A stretch of DNA of 64,000 bases, from assembly GCA_965240325.2 (NCBI GenBank), contig OZ251235.1:1984001-2048000 (forward strand), written 5' to 3'. The position numbers were made by a program, and so were the translations under genes. Under the pieces are notes generated by a model. The model was not told the origin of the DNA. It searched no databases and saw only the letters and a list, made by a program, of their open reading frames with translations. Origin of the DNA: Rebecca billardiae RCC1528. Taxonomy: Eukaryota > Haptophyta. Positions 57,936-64,000 of this stretch are shown piece by piece. Position 1 is the stretch's first letter. The number at the start of each line of letters is the position of its first letter.

Positions 57936-59265
57936 TCACTTGAGCTTGTTGCCGCCGCCCAGGCTTGCCCAGTACTCGTCCGTGCCAGGCTCGGGCGCCG
58001 GCTGGGGCGGCTTACCCGCCTGCGCCGCGCGCTTCTCGCGCTCCTCTGCCGCCCGCCGCAGCTCGGCCGTTCTCGCGATGGCTGGCCCGAACTTATCCGC
58101 GCCCGCGGCCGCCTGGGAGGCCGGGTCCGCTCTGAGCTCCGGCTCAACGTCCACCGGCTTGCCGCTCAGCGTGCCGCTCGCACCCTGGAACTTGGGTGCA
58201 GGTGGTGCAGCGTCGGCCGAGCCCGCGCCGTTCGCGGGCCCCGCAGCGCCCTCGGGGCTAGCCGCGGCCGGGAGCTTCCGCTGCTTCGCGCTCGACGACT
58301 TGCCGTCCAGCCGCTTCCCCGAGCCCACAAACTTAGGCGTAGCCGCCTCGTCGTCCTCCGAGCTGTCGTGCTCGAGGTTGGGCTCGCTGGCTGCTGGGAT
58401 GGCGGGCGCGGCGGGCCGCGCGCTCTGCGCCGGCAGCGACTCGCGCGGCGGCGGCTCGACGTAATCTGCGGGCGGCGCGAAGTCCACCTGCACGTCGGCT
58501 TCGATGATACAAACCGCCTGTGGCCGCCCGCGCCCAAAGCTGCCGCCTGCGCGTCCGGTCAGCGTCGGCGCGCGCCGCCGCGTCCGTGCGTCAGCGACGA
58601 GCAGCAGCGCGGCGGGCGCGCGCTGGGGCGCGGGCGCGCCGCACCCTCCGGCTTGACTTCCACCACACCGATGTCGTACTTCTTCTTGTTGTAGAATATG
58701 CGGATCACCTGCGCCGGGCGCGCGCGGGCAGGCGCGCGCCGCCAAGAGTTGAGCCATCCTCGCCAGGCGCGGCGGCGCGCAGTCGCGGCGCGGCGACGCA
58801 GATCTCACGACGGCGCACCTCGCCTTTCGTGAGCGCGGAGAAGTTGCGCAGCGTGGCCTCGAGCACGGCCTTCGGGTTCGAGATCTTCACAAAGTCCGAC
58901 GTCTGCGGCTGCAGCTTGACGTACATGCCCTTGGGGATGGTGGCCGAGCGCACGTGCAGCATCGCGCCCTCCTGCAGGTGCATGTTCTCCATGATCCAGT
59001 ACGGCAGGTAGATCATGCCCTCCTGTGCGATGAACTCGAGGACGCCGCAGTGTAGGCGCAGGTCCTGGAAGTGCGGGTTGGTCAGCTCGAAGATCATCGG
59101 ATAGCTGATCTCCAGGTGCGCGAGCTTCTCGAGCGCTGACGGCGGCAGGATGATCTTGTCGGCCGCCTCAAGGCGCTCGGGGTCGCGCTGCTGCTCGGCA
59201 GCGATGAGGGACATGCTGTGGCACTTGTACATGTCGGCGAACTGGCCGCCATGCATGCCAAACAT
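57936..59265 (-). CDS. UFD1: UFD1-like ubiquitin fusion degradation protein
   Basis: Exons 58819-59265, 58645-58708 and 57936-58546 give 373 aa, with intron donors GTGCGCC and GTGCGGC. The start MFGMHGGQFADMYKCHSMSL fits the family N-terminus; the frame is open upstream to ATG at 59394, but that extension is not UFD1-like. The double-psi beta-barrel domain is well conserved: IILPPSALEKL, YPMIFELTN, HCGVLEFIAQEGMIYLPYW, QPQTSDFVKISNPKAVLEA and LRNFSALTKGE, then VIRIFYNKKKYDIGVVEVKP in the 64-nt exon 2, and ADVQVDFAPP. UFD1 with NPL4 is the CDC48/p97 cofactor that extracts ubiquitinated proteins, for example in ERAD. The C-terminus is disordered, as usual, ending YWASLGGGNKLK. Confidence 0.92.
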
Positions 59266-59473
59266 GATCGCGTGCCGGCGCGTCCGCCAACGCGCGTCTC
59301 GATCAGTCGATCGGTGAGCGTCGCGCCCAGTCCGCTGCTCACCAGTCCGGTGGCCCAACAGGGCCAAGTCACTCGCAACCTTGGCCGCCATCATTCCAAT
59401 ACTTGCGCCAACCGGACGCGCATCAAGTTTCGGTGCCCGTTCGCGGTCTCAGCGCTCCCGCCCGTGGTGAGGG

Positions 59474-60697
59474 ATGTGCGCGCCACCTCGGCGGAAGGCG
59501 GCGGCCACCGCATGGCTGCCATGGCAGCCGTGCGCTCGCCGCGTGATCAGCGCGATGCTGAACTCGCTCTTCGTTCTCTCGCGTCACCCAGCTACGAGTG
59601 CGTGCGCGCTCGTCGCCGCCGCTGCCACTGTCGGCCTGTCCTCGTTAACGGGCAGCACGGCCAAGCGCGACCTCGCCCTCGTGTCGTGCATCCTGGTGAT
59701 CGCGATCACGTGCGCCCGGGTGCGCTTCGTGCTGCCCCGTGTGTACCGCGCACACGCTCGCTCGGATGAGCACGCGGAGGAGGAGCGCGCCCCCGCCCCG
59801 CTGGGATCGCCCGCGCGAGCGGCAGACGCGGCACTTGAGCTCCTGCCAGACGATCTCCTGCTCCGGGTGTGCGCGTGCCTCCCGCTGGCAGACCTGGCCG
59901 CGCTGGCGCAGTGCTCGCGGCACACCGCCTTCCTCGCGAAGCGTCCAGAGCTCTGGCGCGTGCTCAACCTCCCCGAACGCGCCGAGTCCATCCGCACCGC
60001 CATCGCCGCCATCCCTTCGTGCCTCGAGGGACCGGTCGAGATCTCGCTGCAAGCTGGCGTGTTCGTGGAGGGCCGGCGGCCGCGGTGGCGCGAGCTGTGC
60101 GGCCTCGACGGCGCGCGCTGCGGTGGCGTCAAGGTGACGCGCCAGCTCATCATCAAGGCCCGCGCGGGCGACGCCGGCCGCGTGACCATCGAGTCCGACG
60201 CGGGCGAGGCGGTGGCGTTCCTGCCAGGGTGCGAGGGGAGCACGCTGGAGGGCGTGGCGGTGCGCACGCGCAGCTTTGCGAGCCATGCCGTCGCCGTGTA
60301 TGCGGACGGTGTGAGCGTGCGCGAGTGCACGCTGCGAGCGTGCGGGCGCAACAGCTGCGGGGTCGTCCTCACCGGGCAAGGCGTGTGCGCGCGCGTCGAG
60401 AGGTGCGACATTGCCGAATGTGGCGGCGGCGGCGTGCTCATCTCGTTCGGCGTCGGGCTCGTGAGCATCGACGAGTGCTCGATCCGTCGGAACACATGGA
60501 GTGGGGTCGGCGCTTTCTCGGGCGCCTCGGTTCGGATCGCGCGCACCGAGCTGACGGGCAACAAAATGTTCGCCGTCGGCTGCGCGCGCGACGTCGCCCT
60601 CGAGGTGACGGAGCCTTGTGTGTTTGCAGACAATGAGCTGGGTAACGTGCACCGCTACCTGAGCAGCGAGCCCGCGCCTGGCCCGGGCTCGACCTAG
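59474..60697 (+). CDS. Membrane-associated F-box protein with right-handed beta-helix
   Basis: A single exon of 407 aa from ATG at 59474; ATG at 59555 (MLNSLFVLS) is a good alternative start. Two hydrophobic segments (about residues 40-58 and 67-88) suggest membrane anchoring. The F-box lies at about 120-165: LELLPDDLLLRVCACLPLAD, then AQCSRHTAFL and WRVLNLP. The rest is a parallel beta-helix of FBXO10/11 or pectin-lyase type, with repeated turns such as AVYADGVSVRECTLRACGRN, GVCARVERCDIAECGGGGVL and VSIDECSIRRNTWSGVGAF. The F-box should recruit SKP1 for an SCF ubiquitin ligase, while the helix is the likely substrate-binding part. Confidence 0.85.
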   Translation: MCAPPRRKAAATAWLPWQPCARRVISAMLNSLFVLSRHPATSACALVAAAATVGLSSLTGSTAKRDLALVSCILVIAITCARVRFVLPRVYRAHARSDEHAEEERAPAPLGSPARAADAALELLPDDLLLRVCACLPLADLAALAQCSRHTAFLAKRPELWRVLNLPERAESIRTAIAAIPSCLEGPVEISLQAGVFVEGRRPRWRELCGLDGARCGGVKVTRQLIIKARAGDAGRVTIESDAGEAVAFLPGCEGSTLEGVAVRTRSFASHAVAVYADGVSVRECTLRACGRNSCGVVLTGQGVCARVERCDIAECGGGGVLISFGVGLVSIDECSIRRNTWSGVGAFSGASVRIARTELTGNKMFAVGCARDVALEVTEPCVFADNELGNVHRYLSSEPAPGPGST

Positions 60698-61562
60698 CTG
60701 CTTCGCCATCACAGGCTTTGGGCTGCTGGCTGTGAAGGTGGCGTCGTGCCGCGCTTGTGCCTTCGGTCCTCGCGCTCGTGAACGGTGTGCTGCGTCGACG
60801 TGCGTCGTCCTCTCGAAGCGGCCGACTCGCAGCTCGGCAGACACTGCCACTGGCAGCAGCCAGCAGCCTCCGCGCAGCAGCAGCTCGCCAGTCGCCAGCT
60901 TCCCGCGGCGGCTGGGCGTCCGCGCCGCGTGAGCGATGTCACTTGGCGTCGCTCGACGCTCGACCCGACGCCGGGCCCGACGGCGACGGTGCCCGTGCCC
61001 GTGGCCGTGGCCGTGGCCGTGCCGTGGGCGAGTGGCGCTTGAATCGCACCGACGGATCGAATTCATCATCTGTACGGATAAGCAGCACTGATGACGACGA
61101 TAGTAGTCTACTATTCCTGCCTCTTGGATATGAAGTCGACATTTCCATGTCGTGCGCAGCGGCGCCGAAGACTCAGCAGGACTCGTCTCTCTCTGCTGTG
61201 CATCGCGAGTTCAGAATCACTGACGTGAGACCGGCCGCCCGCTGTGCTGGCGCTGGCTGTCTGTGGAGTGTGGAGGACCGGGCAGTCGCCGACCGGTGCC
61301 AGCGCCTGGAAGTCGCGCCGAGCGCGCGACATGGCCACCGCAGACCACGGCGGTGCCGACCGCGGCCGCAGCAGCCCATCGCAAACGCGCGGCCTAGCCT
61401 GCCCTCTCCGCGGACAGCGGCGAGGGCTGGCCCATCGACGCCCGACGCGTCGCCAGACGGGCACGGCAGCACCTTGGGGTGTTCGCTGGTGGAGAGGATG
61501 ACGCTGAATAAATAGGCGCGAGCCAGCCCGGGGACGGCGCAGGGCGGAGCGTGCCGCCCGGC
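60698..61562. other. Intergenic region with hexamer repeat
   Basis: No supported gene between convergent genes. A (GTGGCC)n-like hexamer repetition lies at about 60990-61024. Confidence 0.5.
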
Positions 61563-62522
61563 TCAGTCGTCCTTGCCGTCCTCGTCCTTGTCGTCCTCCG
61601 CTTCCTCCTCGCCGTCCTCGTCCCCTGCTCCGTCGCCATCGCCGTCGGCCTTAGCGCCGCCCTCGCCCTCGCCCTCGTCGTCGGCTCCCTCCTGCTTGCC
61701 GTCCGCGGCGGCGCCGGGTGCCCCCTCGAAGCCAGGCTTGCCCTTGTTCTGGGGGTTGCGCGGCGACTCGGCCCACTGCGCAGAAAGCAAAGCGGCGGTC
61801 GGGGCAGCGCGCAGCGCGCGTGAGGGGCGTGCGCACGGGCGCACACGGGCTGCTGCGCTCACGAGCTGCCGCGCGCAGCGTTAGCTCGCTCGCAGCGCGC
61901 ACCCGTTCCGCCGCCATCTTGAAAGCATCCCGGTGCCTCAACTCGGGGTGCTCGGCCTTCACCTTCGCCACCTCGTCCTGGAGCGCAGCAGATCATGCGC
62001 GGCGTGGGCACGTGGTGCGATGTGAGCGGCGTGATCGCGGGCGCGCACGGAGCGCGCGTGCGGTGGGGGCGGAGTCCGAGGGGCGTGCGGCGTGGACGCA
62101 CCTTCATGAAGAGGTTGTACGCGCTTGGGCTCCGAGGCGGGCGTGCTGCGCGCAGGCGGCGCAGTGCGTCGTGCAGCGGCGCGCGCGGGTCAGCGAGCCA
62201 TCCAAACTGCGCGCGCGGCGCGGCCGCGCGCGCGCGCGGCGCAGGGCGCACCTGGCTTGTCCTTCTTCTTGCGCCCGCGCTTGGTCGTGACCGGTCCGGG
62301 CGCCTTCGACTGCGGGTACGCCGTCTGCTGGATCTGCACGGCGAACACAGCCTTGCAGTTCCCGCACTGCACCGAAGTGATGCCTTCGGGCAGCTGCACT
62401 TGCAGCTGCGAGCCACAGTTTGGGCAGGTGACCTGGTACCACTGCGGCTGCGGCATGGGCATCGACATCTGCGGCCAGTTTGGCGGGGCGGCGCCAGTCT
62501 GCGCGCCGGCTCCTGGGATCAT
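61563..62522 (-). CDS. YABBY-like protein: zinc ribbon plus HMG-box-like domain
   Basis: Exons 62252-62522, 62102-62145, 61903-61977 and 61563-61775 give 200 aa. All three introns start GTGCG. The frame lacks an upstream ATG, so MIPGAGAQ at 62522 is taken as start. Residues about 32-60 form a C2C2 zinc ribbon (VTCPNCGSQLQVQLP, then VQCGNCKAVFAV). A basic linker (TTKRGRKKKDKP) leads to the HMG-like helix-loop-helix built from exons 2-4: SPSAYNLFMKDEVAKVKAEH, PELRHRDAFKMAAERWAESP. This zinc finger plus C-terminal SAYN-type HMG matches the layout of plant YABBY transcription factors. The tail is highly acidic (Asp/Glu/Gly). A role in transcription or chromatin is likely. Confidence 0.8.
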
Positions 62523-63237
62523 CGCGTCCTCGGCCTCGGCGGTGTGCTGCGAGTCGCTGGTGTCGAGCTGCTGGCGCAGTTGGGAGCGAGTGCCCAGAGC
62601 ACCTTGCTCGCCTATTTGACTCGTTGCCGACGAGCCAAAGGTCGGGCGGGCCCGCCCCAAGTCTGGCGCATCGGCTCGATAGCACAGGTTGATCGATCAT
62701 CGAGCCCGAAGCTCTCGGGCGAGAAGGGGGACCAGTAGGGGCCCCTACAAAAACGCGAATGAGGGGTTCAAAGGAGACTCGCACCGATCGGAGCCGAGCG
62801 CGCGCGCCCAGCGCCGTGGCGCGCTGCGTACGCAAACGGTTGGCGCTCGCGCGAAGCACGTTCAAAAATTGTTGAGTGCTCCCCTTTTTTTCTGTTTCAA
62901 ATTCGACCGGTGGGGCCCGGACCTCAAGTCCTGAGGTCACGCATTTCGTCATCGCAAATCAGCGAACGTTCGAAAAGTGGAAGTACAGGGGTACGTGCCA
63001 GGCGGGTACCGCTCTAGCAGTTTCAAACACTGGTGATAGCTATCTCGCGCTTGCCGCCGCCTTGTGCCAAAAGTACCCGGATGAACTACACCGGACTGCG
63101 CAATCATCCGGAACGCTCGCAAAGCCGGAGCGGCCAGCGCGCGCCGCGCGGCTTTCCCTCGGACGACTTGTCGGGGCCGGGCCGCGAGGACGAGCAACAA
63201 GCACCCACGCGCACGGGCAGCACAACCACGACGTGCC
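62523..63237. promoter_or_regulatory. Divergent intergenic region (YABBY-like / RIIa-like genes)
   Basis: 715 bp between start codons with no supported gene. A T-run (62884-62891, CCCCTTTTTTTTCTG context) and lower GC mark the middle. Confidence 0.4.
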
Positions 63238-63480
63238 ATGGCGGAGCCAAGCGGAGGACCTGGGCAGCAAGCGATCATGGCCTACTTGCAGGCGCACGAC
63301 CTGCAGGCCAAGCTCAACACGATGCTCAACGCGATGGTGCTGGAGCGCCCGAGCGACGTGCGTCGGTGGATGGGCGCCTACATCGAGCGCACGCACGGCA
63401 GCCGCGGCCAGAAGGTGGACGTGCGTATCCGCGGCTCGGCGACGGGCTCGGGCGTCGCCCTCAGCATCAGCCGGGCCTGA
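63238..63480 (+). CDS. Small RIIa/Dpy-30-like dimerisation-domain protein
   Basis: A single exon of 80 aa from ATG at 63238. Residues about 14-50 (MAYLQAHDLQAKLNTMLNAM, then VLERPSDVRRWMGAYIER) fit the helix-loop-helix with a proline between two helices seen in Dpy-30 and RIIa docking domains. These occur in chromatin methyltransferase complexes and in radial-spoke or other flagellar proteins. The short basic tail (VDVRIRGSATG) is not conserved. The domain call is from pattern alone and the family is large. Confidence 0.6.
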   Translation: MAEPSGGPGQQAIMAYLQAHDLQAKLNTMLNAMVLERPSDVRRWMGAYIERTHGSRGQKVDVRIRGSATGSGVALSISRA

Positions 63481-63551
63481 GGCGGCGCGGCGGGCTGCTT
63501 CGCCTCCTGCTCTGCGCCTGCGCCCTCGCGGAGCCGGCGGCGGGCGGCTGG

Positions 63552-64000
63552 ATGTACGAAGACGCTGCGGACCTGATCGCGCGCGTCGTGGACGTCGAGG
63601 CCGTGGTGACCAGTGGCCGCCCGGCGCTGCTGGAGTTCTTCGCGCCGTGGTGCGGCCACTGCCAGGCCTTCGCCGGCGAGTACCGCGTGGCCGCGGCGAC
63701 GCTGGCGGCGGAGATGCCGACACTGTCTGTGGGCGCGATCGACTGTGTCGCCGACGCTGCCGTGTGCAGCTCGAACGCCGTCAAGATGTACCCGACGCTG
63801 CGGCTGTACGACCCGGTCGGGGCTGTGAGTGACTTCTCTGGCCGGCACACCGCGCGCCATGTCGTCGAGTGGGTCACGCGCACCGCGCTCACGTTCCCGG
63901 CCGCGCAGCCGCTCGTCGTGAGCACGGACGCGGCCGTGCGCGAGCTGGTGGCAGACTCGCCGCTGGTGCTCGCGGTGCCCGCGCTCGAGGCCGGCGAGGA
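63552..64000 (+). CDS. PDI-like thioredoxin-domain protein, N-terminal part (runs off window)
   Basis: The frame is open to the window end. The thioredoxin active site is FFAPWCGHCQAFAGEY (CGHC, as in protein disulphide isomerases), followed by VGAIDCVADAAVCSSNAVKM and YPTLRLYDP, where the cis-Pro loop is intact. A second domain may begin near nt 63900. The first ATG in frame is at 63552. The frame is open further upstream and encodes a hydrophobic GLLRLLLCACALAEPAAGG that looks like a signal peptide but has no ATG in this frame back to 63238. An upstream exon spliced near 63470-63480 or a non-AUG start would explain it. ER lumen is the probable location. Confidence 0.75.
   Translation, partial: MYEDAADLIARVVDVEAVVTSGRPALLEFFAPWCGHCQAFAGEYRVAAATLAAEMPTLSVGAIDCVADAAVCSSNAVKMYPTLRLYDPVGAVSDFSGRHTARHVVEWVTRTALTFPAAQPLVVSTDAAVRELVADSPLVLAVPALEAGE

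Noticed and set aside
59266-59394. Extended UFD1 N-terminus from ATG at 59394
   Set aside because: The extra 43 residues are Arg-rich and unlike UFD1 proteins; the ATG at 59265 places the family N-terminus correctly.
1-64000. CRISPR array, bacterial operon structure or ribosome binding sites
   Set aside because: Spliced genes, intron-interrupted conserved domains and eukaryote-only families show this is nuclear DNA; the repeats found are microsatellites, LTRs or fold-backs, not spaced arrays.
1-64000. tRNA or rRNA genes
   Set aside because: No stretch combined a T-loop GTTCGA-type box with a matching acceptor stem on inspection; a covariance-model scan would be needed to exclude them fully.

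Overview
This is nuclear DNA of a GC-rich, flagellate, photosynthetic protist. Genes carry spliceosomal introns (23 modelled, 98-216 bp). One gene is the ciliary transition-zone protein MKS1, and another product looks like an RIIa/Dpy-30 dimerisation protein. Two products have leaders that read as signal or bipartite plastid pre-sequences; one ends in an AFA-type cleavage site, as in algae with a complex red plastid. The very high GC and GTGCG donors fit a haptophyte, possibly Pavlovophyceae (Diacronema/Pavlova type). That assignment is inference; other complex-plastid algae are not excluded.

Layout. 1-9.2 kb: Deg-type serine protease (cut by the window edge), a Sel1-like repeat protein, MKS1, a small plastid-type membrane protein and a membrane-anchored PP2C phosphatase. 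9.3-14 kb: a lower-GC GT25 glycosyltransferase, then 3.5 kb of gene-poor DNA with a large imperfect inverted repeat. 14-21.4 kb: one very long gene predicted to join a NEK-like kinase to PX, PH-like and phospholipase-D regions, with both PLD catalytic motifs degenerate. 21.9-28 kb: an orphan 186-aa protein, a roughly 0.7-kb element with inverted ends, a CUE-domain protein and a GNAT-plus-chromodomain protein. 29.6-34.7 kb: a transmembrane metzincin metalloprotease and an SRCR-domain membrane protein. 35.5-45.8 kb: DNA polymerase alpha catalytic subunit, a sugar O-methyltransferase-like enzyme, an RS/K-rich nuclear protein and a CLPTM1-family membrane protein. 46-48.8 kb: a Ty1/copia LTR retrotransposon deletion derivative with matching 411-bp LTRs and a 5-bp target duplication. 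49-55 kb: IolE-like TIM-barrel enzyme, DMT-type transporter, AAAP-type amino-acid transporter and a Dim1-family protein. 55-58 kb: gene-poor. 58-64 kb: UFD1, an F-box/beta-helix protein, a YABBY-like zinc-finger/HMG protein, a small RIIa/Dpy-30-like protein and the start of a PDI/thioredoxin-domain protein.

Genes alternate strands and many pairs are head-to-head with 75-250 bp between start codons, so shared promoters are likely. All 23 introns modelled here start GTGCG or GTACG. No rRNA, convincing tRNA or CRISPR was seen. Several products act in chromatin or replication (POLA1, GNAT-chromo, YABBY-like), ubiquitin and protein turnover (UFD1, CUE, F-box, Deg) and membrane traffic or transport, but nothing indicates a co-regulated functional cluster.
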